DNA of 64,000 bases from Amycolatopsis coloradensis (GCF_001953865.1 NZ_MQUQ01000003.1:137917-201916); one strand, 5' to 3'. Positions 1 through 8,980 are shown, numbered from the stretch's first letter. Notes: generated by a model not told the origin, from the sequence alone. Made by a program: numbers and translations.

Positions 1-735
1 AACGCGATGGTCCGGGACAAATCGCTGACCTGCCGCCTGATCAAGGAGGTCGCGACCCCGGAACTCCGCTTCATCGCCCGATCCGGGATCTGGTTCGGCT
101 TCGTCATCGGCCTGGTCCAGTTCGTCGCGTGGGCACTGACGAAGCAGCCGCTGATCATGCCGATCTTCGGTTTCGTCACCGGGTTCGTCACGGACTGGCT
201 GGCCCTGAAGATGATCTTCTATCCGCGTGAGCCCCGCCGGTTCCTGTTCTTCGGCTGGCAGGGCATGTTCCAGAAACGCCGCCAAGCGGTCGCCCGCGAC
301 TACGGCGCGTTGATCGCGGACGAGGTCCTCACCGTGCGGAACGTGATGGAGGCCGTGCTCACCGGGCCGAAGTCGGACAAGCTGTTCTCGATGATCAGCC
401 GTGAGGTCCGGCGGACCATCGACGCCCAGGCGAGTATCGCGAAACCGTTGGTGGCGCTGACCATCGGCGGCAAGCAGTACCAGGAGATGAAGGTGGCCGC
501 GGCGGAGAAGGCGATCGCGTATCTCCCCGAAACGGTGAAACACGTGGAGAGCTACGCCACGGACGCGCTCGACGTCCGCAACACGATCGTCGTCAAGATG
601 CAGCAACTGACCCCTCTCGAGTTCGAAGGGATCTTGCGACCCGCCTTCCAGCAGGACGAAGGGAAGCTGATCGCGGTCGGCGCGGTGATCGGCGGACTCG
701 TGGGTGAACTTCAGGTCCTGCTACTCCTCCATTGA
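1..735 (+). CDS. DUF445 family membrane protein, copy 1 (5' truncated)
   Basis: This is the C-terminal part of a DUF445 integral membrane protein; the reading frame is open through the left edge, so the start lies outside the window. It aligns with the two genes that follow from their VRDK segment to the end. That covers the central hydrophobic stretch followed by TDWLALKMIF, a soluble helical middle, and the C-terminal membrane segment ending GELQVLLLLH. The molecular role of DUF445 proteins is unknown. A 47-base gap separates it from copy 2 on the same strand, so the three copies probably form one transcription unit. An internal ATG at position 7 is not the real start, because homologous sequence extends upstream of it in the paralogues. 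Confidence 0.85.
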   Translation, partial: NAMVRDKSLTCRLIKEVATPELRFIARSGIWFGFVIGLVQFVAWALTKQPLIMPIFGFVTGFVTDWLALKMIFYPREPRRFLFFGWQGMFQKRRQAVARDYGALIADEVLTVRNVMEAVLTGPKSDKLFSMISREVRRTIDAQASIAKPLVALTIGGKQYQEMKVAAAEKAIAYLPETVKHVESYATDALDVRNTIVVKMQQLTPLEFEGILRPAFQQDEGKLIAVGAVIGGLVGELQVLLLLH

Positions 736-782
736 GGACAGGCGGCTAGGTTCCCTCTAGCAAGACGCGGGAGGGGCTTCGA

Positions 783-2009
783 GTGGACGCCGTCGTCGCC
801 GATCTCGGCGAGCACTGGCCGGTGTACGTCAGCATGCCGTTCATCGCGGCGCTGATCGGCTACGTCACCAAACGCGTCGCCATCGAGATGATGTTCAAGC
901 CGGTGGACTTCGTCGGCGTCAAACCGTTCTTCGGCTGGCAGGGCGTGCTGCCGGCGAACGCCGAACGGATGGCGGCCACCGCCACCGAGATGCTGACGAA
1001 CAACCTCGTCGACCCGAAGGAGATCTTCGCCAGGCTCGACCCGGCGCAGGTGGCGAAGGAGATCGAGCAACCGCTGCTGCGGGTCATCGAGGACGTCACC
1101 CGCGAGGTGATGGAGCAGTACCAGCCGCGGCTGTGGGAGGTGCTGCCGAACACCGCGCAGCAGATGCTGCTCAACCGCGTGCAGGCCGAGGCGCCGCGCG
1201 CGATCACGAAGATCATGGGCGAGATCGCGGAGAACATCGAGGACGTCCTCGACCTCAAGCACATGGTCGTGACGAACCTGGTGCGCGACAAGGCCTTGCT
1301 GAACCGGCTGATCCGCGACATCTCGCGACCGGAGATGCGGTTCATCGCGCGGTCGGGGATCGTGTTCGGCTTCTCACTCGGTTGCGTGCAGTTGCTCGTG
1401 TGGGCACTGACGAAGTCGCCGATCGTGCTGCCGCTGTTCGGTATCGGCATCGGCTGGTTCACCGACTGGATCGCGTTGAAGATGATCTTCCTGCCGCGTG
1501 AGCCGAAGCGGTTCTTCGGCTTCTACACCTGGCAAGGCGTGTTCCAGAAACGCAAGGACCAGGTGGCCGCGGACTACGGCGACATGATCGCGCGCGAGAT
1601 CATCACCATCCCGAACCTGCTCGAAGCCGTGTTGAGCGGGCCGAAGTCGGACAAGCTGTTCACGATGATCACCCGCGAGGTGCAGCGGACCATCGACGCA
1701 CAGGCCAGCGTCGTGAAGCCGTTCGTCGCGATGGCCGTCGGGAGCAGGAAGTTCCAGGAGATGAAGCGGACGGCGGCGGCGAAAGCGGCGGCACGGATCC
1801 CCGAGACGATCCGGCACGCCGAGGCTTACGCGGTCAACGCGCTCGACGTCCGGAACACCATTGTGGACAGAATGCGGCAGCTCAACCCGCTGGAATTCGA
1901 GCAGTTGCTGCGTCCGGCGTTCCGGCAGGACGAGTGGAAGCTGATCGCGGTCGGCGCGGTGATCGGCGGCCTTGTCGGTGAACTTCAGGTGCTTCTGCTG
2001 CTTCACTGA
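783..2009 (+). CDS. DUF445 family membrane protein, copy 2
   Basis: Full-length DUF445 protein of 408 residues starting at GTG, with a purine-rich GGGAGGGG stretch upstream. The N-terminus carries a hydrophobic segment followed by GYVTKRVAIEMMFKP. A second membrane region lies near residues 195-235 with TDWIALKMIF, and a third ends the protein with GGLVGELQVLLLLH. The middle is helical and rich in charged residues. It is closely similar to its neighbours on both sides, so the cluster arose by tandem duplication. The biochemical role is unknown; a structural or envelope-associated function is only an inference from its membrane topology. Confidence 0.88.
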   Translation: MDAVVADLGEHWPVYVSMPFIAALIGYVTKRVAIEMMFKPVDFVGVKPFFGWQGVLPANAERMAATATEMLTNNLVDPKEIFARLDPAQVAKEIEQPLLRVIEDVTREVMEQYQPRLWEVLPNTAQQMLLNRVQAEAPRAITKIMGEIAENIEDVLDLKHMVVTNLVRDKALLNRLIRDISRPEMRFIARSGIVFGFSLGCVQLLVWALTKSPIVLPLFGIGIGWFTDWIALKMIFLPREPKRFFGFYTWQGVFQKRKDQVAADYGDMIAREIITIPNLLEAVLSGPKSDKLFTMITREVQRTIDAQASVVKPFVAMAVGSRKFQEMKRTAAAKAAARIPETIRHAEAYAVNALDVRNTIVDRMRQLNPLEFEQLLRPAFRQDEWKLIAVGAVIGGLVGELQVLLLLH

Positions 2010-2054
2010 CGTGCACCGGATACCGTTTCCCATCCCACGAGCGAGGAGGTCGGA

Positions 2055-3278
2055 GTGGACGCCGTCCTGGACGACCTCGCCCGGCACTGGTGGCTGTACG
2101 CCGCGATCCCGTTCGTCGCCGCGCTGATCGGCTACGTCACCAAACGCGTCGCCATCGAGATGATGTTCAAACCGCTGGACTTCGTCGGGATCAAGCCGTT
2201 CCTCGGCTGGCAGGGCGTGGTGCCCAAGCACGGTGGGCGGATGGCCGCCGTCGCGACCGAGTTGCTGACGTCGAACCTGTTGGACGTCAAGGAGGTCTTC
2301 CGCCGGATCGACCCGGCGATCATCACGCGCGAGATCGAGCAGCCGCTGCTGCGGGCTGTGGACGAGGTCGCCCGCGAAGTGCTGGAGCAGCACCATCCCA
2401 GGCTCTGGGAGGTCATGCCGACGATGGCGCAGGAACTGCTGATCAAGCAGGTCCAGGCGTCGACGCCGCGGCTGGTGCGCGGGTTCATGGCGGAGATGAC
2501 CGAGAACCTCGACGAGGTGCTCGACTTCCAGCATATGACCGTGCAGCGGCTGACCAGGGACAAGAAGCTGCTCGTCCGGCTGATCCGCGAGACGTCACGG
2601 CCGGAGATGGCGTTCATCGCGCGCACAGGGATCTATTTCGGTTTCGGGCTCGGCGTCGTGCAGGCGTTCGTCTGGGCGGTGACGAAGGAACCCTGGGTGC
2701 TGCCGATTTTCGGCGGGTGCATCGGGCTGTTCACCGACTGGCTGGCGATCAAGCTGATCTTCGTGCCGCGCGAGCCGGTGCGGGTCGGCCGGGTGATCCT
2801 GCAAGGCAAGTTCCAGCGGCGGCGGGCCGAGGTCGCGCACCAGTACGGCGAGATGATCGCGAACGAGATCCTCACCGTGCCGAACCTGCTCGACGCCGTC
2901 CTGCGCGGGCCGCGGTCGGACCGGCTGTACGCGCTGGTCGAACGGCTGGTGGCGCAGGCCGTCGACGAGCAGGCGAGCATCGCGAAACCCATGGTCGCGA
3001 TGGCCGTCGGCGGGCCGCGGCTGCGCGAGATCAAGCAGGCGGCCGCGCGGAAGGCGCTGGAGCGCCTGCCGCCGACGATCCGCCATGCCGAGGGATACCT
3101 GACCGAAGCGATGGACGTCGCGAAGATCGTCGAGCGGCGGATGCTCGGGCTGACGCCGCTGGAGTTCGAGGGGCTGCTGCGGCCGGCGTTCCGGCAGGAC
3201 GAGTGGAAGCTCATCGCCGTCGGCGGGGCCATCGGCTTCCTGGTCGGTGAGCTGCAGGTCCTCCTCATGCTCCACTGA
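2055..3278 (+). CDS. DUF445 family membrane protein, copy 3
   Basis: Third tandem DUF445 copy, 407 residues, starting at GTG with a strong GAGGAGG ribosome site at about 2043-2049. It keeps the same three conserved blocks: N-terminal GYVTKRVAIEMMFKP, central TDWLAIKLIF, and C-terminal LRPAFRQDEWKLIAVGGAIG followed by VGELQVLLML. Loop segments differ more from copies 1 and 2 than those do from each other, for example the VGRVILQGKFQRRR stretch. This suggests an older duplication or a distinct partner. It ends just before a palindrome array that probably terminates transcription. Function unknown. Confidence 0.88.
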   Translation: MDAVLDDLARHWWLYAAIPFVAALIGYVTKRVAIEMMFKPLDFVGIKPFLGWQGVVPKHGGRMAAVATELLTSNLLDVKEVFRRIDPAIITREIEQPLLRAVDEVAREVLEQHHPRLWEVMPTMAQELLIKQVQASTPRLVRGFMAEMTENLDEVLDFQHMTVQRLTRDKKLLVRLIRETSRPEMAFIARTGIYFGFGLGVVQAFVWAVTKEPWVLPIFGGCIGLFTDWLAIKLIFVPREPVRVGRVILQGKFQRRRAEVAHQYGEMIANEILTVPNLLDAVLRGPRSDRLYALVERLVAQAVDEQASIAKPMVAMAVGGPRLREIKQAAARKALERLPPTIRHAEGYLTEAMDVAKIVERRMLGLTPLEFEGLLRPAFRQDEWKLIAVGGAIGFLVGELQVLLMLH

Positions 3279-3286
3279 CGCCGGGT

Positions 3287-3614
3287 CGCGTTTAGCCCGC
3301 TAAACGCGATGCGGGCCGACCTGCGTTTAGCGGGCTAATCGCGATCCGGGCGCGGGGCTGGGGCGGTTGGCCGGATCGCATTTAGCCCGCTAAACGCGCT
3401 TTGGGGGCCGACCTGCGTTTAGCGGGCTAATCGCGATCCGGGGCGCGGGGCTGGGGTCGGGGGTGTCCGCTGGCGGGCATCCCCCCGTGTCCTGAGGCAT
3501 CGCGTTTAGCCCGCTAAACGCGACCCGCGGCCGACCCGCGTTTAGCGGGCTAATCGCGATCCGGGGCACCAGCCTGGGGCGGGTGGCCGGATCGCGTTTA
3601 GCCCGCTAAACGCG
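3287..3614. repeat. Array of seven alternating 21-22 bp palindromes
   Basis: Seven near-identical palindromic units lie at 3287-3308, 3323-3343, 3377-3398, 3415-3435, 3501-3522, 3537-3558 and 3593-3614. The type-1 unit has arms CGCGTTTAGC and GCTAAACGCG around CC. The alternate unit has the complementary GG centre and a one-base change (TAATCGCG) at its right end. The two orientations alternate strictly along the array. Between units, spacers such as GATCCGG, GGGCCGAC and GGGGCTGGGG also recur. The gap between the DUF445 gene and the AlgX-like gene holds nothing else recognisable. It could be a tandem operator array, a terminator/attenuator, or an interspersed palindromic element; the sequence alone does not decide. 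Confidence 0.9.
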
Positions 3615-3665
3615 CTTTGGGGCGGTTCTCACGTGCGGGTGACACGGGGTGATTACGGTGGAGGG

Positions 3666-4979
3666 GTGGCGTCCGAATCCCAGCAACTGCCAGCCGTCCA
3701 CGAGGCGTGGCTTCCGCGTGAGCACGCGCTGCACCGTCCCCGCCACGGCGGCAGACAGCTGACCGCGCTGATCAGCGCGCTTCTGTTCTTCACCACCCCC
3801 GCCCTGCTGTGGGTCTTCGGCGTGCGGCCGGGGGAGATCGAGAACCACAAGCTCGCGAGCTTCCCGGGCCTGGACAAGGGCTGGGGTTTCTTCACCGACC
3901 TGCCGACCTGGGCCATCGACCAGCTGTCGTTCCGGCCTGGCGCGATCGCCGCCGCCGACGCGATCAGCCGCGGCGTCTTCGGCGAGGGTGCCCCGCTCGA
4001 CCAGCCGCCACCGCAGCAGCAGGCCGGCCCGATTCCCGCTCCGCCCGCGCCGACGCAGTCCAAGACCGCACCCACCCAGGGCCCGACGCCGAACGCCGCG
4101 TCCGGTTATCGCCGCGTCGTCCAGGGCCGCGACGGCTGGCTGTACTACGGCTACGACGCCGACGCGAAATGTGATCCGTCCCGGCCGCTGCCCGAAACCA
4201 TCGCCAAGATCAACGAGCTGCGGCGCGCTGTCGAGCAGTCCGGAAGGCGGTTCGAGTTCGTCGTCGCGCCGGACAAGTCGACGATGGTCCCGCAGTTCCT
4301 GCCCGACACCTATCCCGGCAAGGACTGCTCGCGTTCGGCCGAGGCGACCACCTGGCACCGGATGCTCAAGGACGCCCGCGCGATCGATCTGCGGCCCGAG
4401 CTGCGCGCGTCCGAAGGCCGGGTGCAGCGGCCGATCTACCCGCCCAACGACACCCACTGGGCCGACGAGGGCGCGCTGGTGATGACGCGCGCCATCGCGA
4501 ACGCGATCAAACCGGGCGTCACGCAGACCTGGGTGAGCGTGCCCATGGGCCAGTACGACGCGGCCGCCGACCTGCCGCCGCTGATCAGCAAACAGGGCAC
4601 GAAGACGAACACGCTCTACAGCCTCCGCCCGGACGGCCTGGTCGAGCGCGCGGGCGAGACCAACGGCGACATCGACCGGCCGGTGTACCGCACCGCGAGC
4701 CCGCTGATCGGGACCGTCGACGAGAAGGTCCTGATCTACGGCGACTCGTTCACGAAGGCGTCTTCGCGGTATCTCTCGGGCGCGTTCACGAACCTCACGA
4801 TGCTGGCGCATTTCACTCCGAAGACGTCGCAGGCCGAAGCAGTCGACGCTTTCGTGAACGCCAACGCCGTGGTCCTCGAAGCCGTGGAGCGCAGTGTGGC
4901 CGGAGGACAGCTGGCGTTCATCGACCCCGGTTTCCTCGAAGCGGTCAAGAAGGCGCTCGCCGAGCACCCGATCCGCTAG
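3666..4979 (+). CDS. AlgX/AlgJ-like SGNH acetyltransferase-type protein
   Basis: Predicted single-pass membrane protein with an extracytoplasmic SGNH-hydrolase-like domain of the AlgX/AlgJ type, the family that O-acetylates surface polysaccharides. A hydrophobic helix lies near the N-terminus (LISALLFFTTPALLWVFG). A Pro/Gln-rich linker follows, then the catalytic domain: GRDGWLYYG, a DTHW motif (expected Asp-His pair) and GDSF (expected Ser nucleophile). GTG 3666 is preferred because the frame upstream reads into the palindrome flank; GTG 3633 is the alternative. The substrate glycan is unknown and no MBOAT partner lies nearby. Its TAG stop overlaps the stop of the convergent metal permease within a shared CTAG. 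Confidence 0.7.
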   Translation: MASESQQLPAVHEAWLPREHALHRPRHGGRQLTALISALLFFTTPALLWVFGVRPGEIENHKLASFPGLDKGWGFFTDLPTWAIDQLSFRPGAIAAADAISRGVFGEGAPLDQPPPQQQAGPIPAPPAPTQSKTAPTQGPTPNAASGYRRVVQGRDGWLYYGYDADAKCDPSRPLPETIAKINELRRAVEQSGRRFEFVVAPDKSTMVPQFLPDTYPGKDCSRSAEATTWHRMLKDARAIDLRPELRASEGRVQRPIYPPNDTHWADEGALVMTRAIANAIKPGVTQTWVSVPMGQYDAAADLPPLISKQGTKTNTLYSLRPDGLVERAGETNGDIDRPVYRTASPLIGTVDEKVLIYGDSFTKASSRYLSGAFTNLTMLAHFTPKTSQAEAVDAFVNANAVVLEAVERSVAGGQLAFIDPGFLEAVKKALAEHPIR

Positions 4980-5857
4980 CGCGACGCCGGCTGCGGTGTC
5001 GCCGTCGGTTCGACGCGGACCCGCGAGGAGCGGCCGCGCAGCCAGGCGATGAGGCGGCAGACCAGGTAGATCACGAACGAGATCGTCGTGACGAACGCGC
5101 TCACCGGTTTCCCCGGCGCGAGCGAGAGGATGATCCCGCCGAGCGCCGCGATCTCCGCGAACACGATCGACAGCACGGTCGCCTTCCACGGGCTCGCGGT
5201 GACCCGCGCGGCCGCGGCGGCCGGGGTCACCATCAGGGAGACCACGAGCAGCGCGCCGACGATCTGCACGCCGAGCGCGCTCGAAATCCCGACCAGCACG
5301 GCGAAGATCAGCGACAGCAGCCGCACCGGCACACCACGCGCCGTCGCGACCGCGGGATCGACCGTGGCGAACAGCAGCGGCCGGTAGATCACCGCGAGCA
5401 CCACCAGCACGACGACCGACGCGCCGACGAGCAGGTTCAGGTTGGTGGAGTCGATGGTGATGATCTGCCCGACGAGGATGCCGAACTTGTTGGCGCTGCG
5501 GCCTTCGTAGAACGAGAGCAGCAGGACGCCCATGCCGAGCCCGAAGGCGAGGATCACGCCGATCACCGAGTCGCGTTCGGACTCGCGGCCGCCGAGGATC
5601 CCGATCAGCAGGGCGGCGATGACCGCGCCCGCGAGGCCGCCGAGTTCGACGCCGATACCGAGCAGCAGCGCGCCCGCCGCGCCGGTGAAGGCCAGTTCGG
5701 CGGTGCCGTGCACGGCGAACGACATCCGCCGCATGACGACCAGCGGGCCGAGCACCCCGGCCACCAGCCCGAGCACGGCGGCCGCGAGCAGCGCCGTCTG
5801 CACGAAGTCGAGACCGAGGAGTTCGCCGGTGAGGGCGAAGTCGAACATCTTGTCCAC
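4976..5857 (-). CDS. znuB: Metal ABC transporter permease (ZnuB type)
   Basis: Polytopic permease of about 293 residues of the zinc/manganese/iron ABC-3 family (ZnuB/MntB). It has around eight hydrophobic segments, and the family-typical region RRMSFAVHGTAELAFTGAAG lies near residues 44-63. It is the last gene of a three-gene operon on the minus strand, 4 bases after the ATPase. GTG at 5857 is the start; an in-frame ATG three codons later is possible. It would pass the metal delivered by the binding lipoprotein across the membrane using energy from the adjacent ATPase. Specificity for zinc over manganese is inferred from the order and the possible Zur-like site upstream. Confidence 0.88.
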   Translation of the reverse strand: MDKMFDFALTGELLGLDFVQTALLAAAVLGLVAGVLGPLVVMRRMSFAVHGTAELAFTGAAGALLLGIGVELGGLAGAVIAALLIGILGGRESERDSVIGVILAFGLGMGVLLLSFYEGRSANKFGILVGQIITIDSTNLNLLVGASVVVLVVLAVIYRPLLFATVDPAVATARGVPVRLLSLIFAVLVGISSALGVQIVGALLVVSLMVTPAAAAARVTASPWKATVLSIVFAEIAALGGIILSLAPGKPVSAFVTTISFVIYLVCRLIAWLRGRSSRVRVEPTATPQPASR

Positions 5858-5861
5858 GGCG

Positions 5862-6695
5862 CTACGAAACCTGTTCGTCGATACGGTGGGGTTCGTCCTC
5901 GCACAGCGCGCTCTGCGCCCCGGCGACGTGGATCTGCCCGCCGACCTTGAGCACCTCGATCCGCGTGCCGTACAGCTCGGACAACGTCTCCGAGTTCATC
6001 ACCTCGTCCGGCTTGCCGACCCGGAACTGGCCGTTCACCAGATAGAGCACCCTGTCCACAGAGGACAGGATCGGGTTGATCTCGTGGGTGACGAACAGGA
6101 CGGCGGTGTCCGCCGAACGCCGCCGCTCGTCGATCAGCTCGGACACCGCACGCTGATGCGCGAGGTCGAGGGAAAGCAGCGGCTCGTCGCACAGCAGGAC
6201 TTCGGGGTCGCCGACGAGCGACTGCGCGACGCGGAGCCGCTGCTGCTCACCGCCGGAAAGCCGGCCCACCGGTTGTTTCGCGTACGCCTGGGCTCCGACG
6301 GACTCGATCGCCCGCGACACCAGCTGACGTCGTTTCGAAATCCCGAAGAGCCCGGTCCCCCACCGGTGCCCGTCCAGGCCGAGGCCGACCAGGTCCACCC
6401 CGCGCATCGTCAGGCCCTCGTCCAGGGCGCGTTGCTGCGGGATGTAACCGATCCGCCGGTTCTGCCCACCGGGGCGCCGCCCCGCGATCTCGACCGTGCC
6501 CTCCGGCAGTCCCTGCTGACCGAGCAGCACCTTGAGCAGGCTGCTCTTCCCTGAGCCGTTCGGCCCGAGGATCGCGAGGAACTCGCCGGGCTCGACGTCG
6601 AGGTCGAGCCCGGACCAGAGGGTCCTGGTGCCGAACGCGAGGCTCGCCCCGCGGACACGGACCGCGGGACGCGCCTCGGGAGGTACGGAGGTCAC
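5862..6695 (-). CDS. znuC: Metal ABC transporter ATP-binding protein (ZnuC type)
   Basis: ATPase subunit of about 277 residues with Walker A GPNGSGKS (residues 44-51), ABC signature LSGGEQQR and Walker B VLLCDEPLLSLD. The start is set by the overlap with the upstream binding-protein gene: its TAG stop and this GTG share one base (TAGTG), which implies translational coupling. A longer open frame reaches into the upstream gene but would begin inside its coding sequence. The last 40 or so residues hold several His/Cys/acidic residues and could sense metal, but that is speculation. Confidence 0.88.
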   Translation of the reverse strand: MTSVPPEARPAVRVRGASLAFGTRTLWSGLDLDVEPGEFLAILGPNGSGKSSLLKVLLGQQGLPEGTVEIAGRRPGGQNRRIGYIPQQRALDEGLTMRGVDLVGLGLDGHRWGTGLFGISKRRQLVSRAIESVGAQAYAKQPVGRLSGGEQQRLRVAQSLVGDPEVLLCDEPLLSLDLAHQRAVSELIDERRRSADTAVLFVTHEINPILSSVDRVLYLVNGQFRVGKPDEVMNSETLSELYGTRIEVLKVGGQIHVAGAQSALCEDEPHRIDEQVS

Positions 6696-7627
6696 TACTT
6701 CAGTGCTCCCGCCAGCGCGTCCACCGACTTGGTCATCCATGCAATGTAGTCGGTCACACCCTGGGGAAGTGTTTCGGTGACGTCGACGACCGCGATCCCG
6801 GCGCTCTTGGCGTCGCCGACGACCTGCTGGGTGACCGGGGTGGTGGTCTGCGCGTTGTTGATCAGCGCCTTGACCTGCTTGCCGGAGATGAGCTGCTTGA
6901 CCTGGTTGAGCGCGGCGGCGGGCACGTCCTGTTCCGCTTCCACGGCCTCGGCGAAGGCCGGCGGAGTCGCGTCAGTGACCTTCGCGCTGTCGAGCAGGTA
7001 GTGCGCGACGGGCTCGGTCGCGACGACCTTGCCGCCCGAGGCCCCCAGCCCGGTGACCTTCTTCAGCAGTTCCTGCGTCTTGCCCTTGAACGCGGTCGCG
7101 TTGGCGGTGAAGGCGTCCTTCGACGCGGGCTGGATCTCGCCGAGCTTCGCGGCGACCTGGTCGGCGATCTTCTCGACGCCGGGCAGGCTGTACCAGACGT
7201 GCTCGTTCTCGTTGCCGGTCGCGGCGATGTCCACGGCGACCAGCTTCTGCGCGTCGGTGGCCTGGTCCGCGAGCTTCGAGAAGAACTCGTCGTAGCCGCC
7301 GCCGTTGGACAGCGTCAGCTTCGCGTTCTTCGCGGCGATGGCGTCGCTCGCGGTGGTCTCGTAGGAGTGCGGGTCGCCCGAGGGGTCGTGGATGATCGAG
7401 GTGACCTCGACCTTGTCGCCGCCGACCGCGGTCACGACGCTGCCCCAGACGTCGGTCGAGGCGACGACCTTGATCTTCTCGCCGCCGCCCGGGTTCGCGG
7501 CGGACGCGTTCTGCGGGCCGGAAGCCGTCGACGCCTTGTCACCGGACGCGCAAGCCGTCGCGCCGAGCGCGAGGACGGCCAAGGCCGACACGGCCGCGAA
7601 AACACTCTTAGTACGGCGGGAATTCAT
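6695..7627 (-). CDS. znuA: Metal-binding lipoprotein (ZnuA type)
   Basis: Substrate-binding lipoprotein of 310 residues from cluster A-I (ZnuA/TroA/PsaA). It has a basic N-terminus, a hydrophobic core and lipobox ATAC with Cys26 as the lipidation site. Probable metal ligands lie in DPHSY, NEHVWY and EPVAHY. It lacks the His-rich loop of enterobacterial ZnuA, as usual in actinomycetes. It is the first gene of the operon with the ATPase and permease. An imperfect dyad lies upstream and may bind a Fur-family regulator such as Zur. Confidence 0.88.
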   Translation of the reverse strand: MNSRRTKSVFAAVSALAVLALGATACASGDKASTASGPQNASAANPGGGEKIKVVASTDVWGSVVTAVGGDKVEVTSIIHDPSGDPHSYETTASDAIAAKNAKLTLSNGGGYDEFFSKLADQATDAQKLVAVDIAATGNENEHVWYSLPGVEKIADQVAAKLGEIQPASKDAFTANATAFKGKTQELLKKVTGLGASGGKVVATEPVAHYLLDSAKVTDATPPAFAEAVEAEQDVPAAALNQVKQLISGKQVKALINNAQTTTPVTQQVVGDAKSAGIAVVDVTETLPQGVTDYIAWMTKSVDALAGALK

Positions 7628-7677
7628 TTACTGCACTCCTGCGGATGCCCAGGCCAGGTGTCCCAGCTGCCGGGTAA

Positions 7678-7692
7678 TGGAAACCGTTGTCA
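7678..7692. promoter_or_regulatory. Candidate Zur/Fur-type operator upstream of znuA
   Basis: A 15-base imperfect dyad, TGGAAACCGTTGTCA, lies 51 bases upstream of the metal-transporter start. Its ends (TG...CA) and AAAC/GTT core resemble the TGaAA...TTTCA layout of actinobacterial Zur boxes, though several positions deviate. The assignment is inferred from position and partial symmetry only. Confidence 0.3.
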
Positions 7693-7827
7693 GATTCAAC
7701 TGTACCCCATCCGGCTGAAGGCGCCCGCCATCCAGGTGAGAGCTGTACCCAGGGTCACTCTGAATCGAGACCTGCCACACGTCGGGTGATGCTTCTGCAA
7801 AACGTTCTGAACCGTTACGGTTTGCGG

Positions 7828-8928
7828 ATGGGCCGTCCTATCCGCACCAGGAGGCAGGCGACACTGGCGTCGTTGGCCGCAGAGCTCGGTGTGTCGAGGA
7901 CCACCGTCTCCAACGCCTACAACCGACCGGACCAGCTGTCTCCTGAGCTGCGCCGACGCGTCCTCGAGACCGCGCGCCGCCTCGGCTACCCGGGTCCGGA
8001 CCCGGTGGCCCGTTCACTGCGGACGCGCAAGGCGGGCGCTGTCGGTCTTTTACTCACCGAAAACCTCTCCTACGCCTTCCGCGATCCCGCCGCCATCGGC
8101 GTGCTCGAAGGGCTCGCGCTGGCCTGCGAGGACGCGGGCGTCGGCCTGCACCTGGTCCCGGCGAGCCCGGGCCGGGAGGACGTCGCGGCCGTGCATCGCG
8201 CCGGCGTCGACGGTTTCGTCGTCTATTCGGTGCCCGACGACGACCCGCATCTGGGTGCCGTGCTGGAGCGCCCGGTGCCGACGGTGATCGTCGACCAGCC
8301 GCGGGTGGACGGCGTCGACCGGGTCGGCCCGGACGACGCGGCCGCGGTCACCGCGATGGCCGGACACCTCATCTCGCTGGGTCACCGGCAGATCGGCGTG
8401 CTGTGCATGCGGCTGGCCCGCGAGCGCAACGACGACTTCGTCTCCATCCAGCGGCAGAGCGCCGCGCACTTCCACGTCCAGCGGATCCGGCTGGAAGCGC
8501 TGGCGGCCGCGTTCTCGGCGGCGGGCGTCGACTGGGCGACCGTGCCGGTGGTCGAACGCTTCGACCACACCGTGGACGACGGCGCGTCGGCCGCGCGCCA
8601 GCTGCTCGACGCGTATCCGCAGGTCACCGCCGTGATCTGCACTTCGGACATCCTCGCGCTCGGTGCGCTGGCCGAAGCGGAACGCCGGGGACTGCGGGTG
8701 CCGCAGGATCTGACGGTCACCGGTTTCGACGGCATCACCGAGGCCGAGCGCTCCGGGCTCACCACGGTCCACCAGCCGGTGCTCGAGAAGGGCAAGGCGG
8801 CGGGCAAACTACTGCTCAGCGCGGCCGACCGGGTCGGGCCGAAGGTGATCACCCTGCAGACGGAATTGCGGGTCGGCCGCACGTCGGCGCCACCGCGAAC
8901 GGCCGAAGAACGCTGGTTCGGGCCGTGA
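7828..8928 (+). CDS. LacI family transcriptional regulator
   Basis: DNA-binding repressor of about 366 residues. The N-terminal LacI helix-turn-helix reads LASLAAELGVSRTTVSNAYN, followed by hinge sequence near LRTRKAG. A periplasmic-binding-like sensor domain follows, with typical blocks such as AVICTSDILALGAL and VTGFDG. The sensor has a long insert around the RQSAAHFHVQ region. Start ATG 7828 places the HTH at the N-terminus; ATG 7789 is an alternative. It is divergent from the metal operon but there is no evidence that it controls it. Its effector is unknown: no sugar genes are adjacent. Confidence 0.85.
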   Translation: MGRPIRTRRQATLASLAAELGVSRTTVSNAYNRPDQLSPELRRRVLETARRLGYPGPDPVARSLRTRKAGAVGLLLTENLSYAFRDPAAIGVLEGLALACEDAGVGLHLVPASPGREDVAAVHRAGVDGFVVYSVPDDDPHLGAVLERPVPTVIVDQPRVDGVDRVGPDDAAAVTAMAGHLISLGHRQIGVLCMRLARERNDDFVSIQRQSAAHFHVQRIRLEALAAAFSAAGVDWATVPVVERFDHTVDDGASAARQLLDAYPQVTAVICTSDILALGALAEAERRGLRVPQDLTVTGFDGITEAERSGLTTVHQPVLEKGKAAGKLLLSAADRVGPKVITLQTELRVGRTSAPPRTAEERWFGP

Positions 8929-8980
8929 CATGAGCCCTGAAATGTTGCCCTCCCCCGGCCTGTCCGGTTCCAATGGTCCG

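Noticed and set aside
6696-6740. Longer start of the metal ATPase inside znuA
   Set aside because: The TAGTG junction gives a natural coupled start, and the extension has no family similarity.
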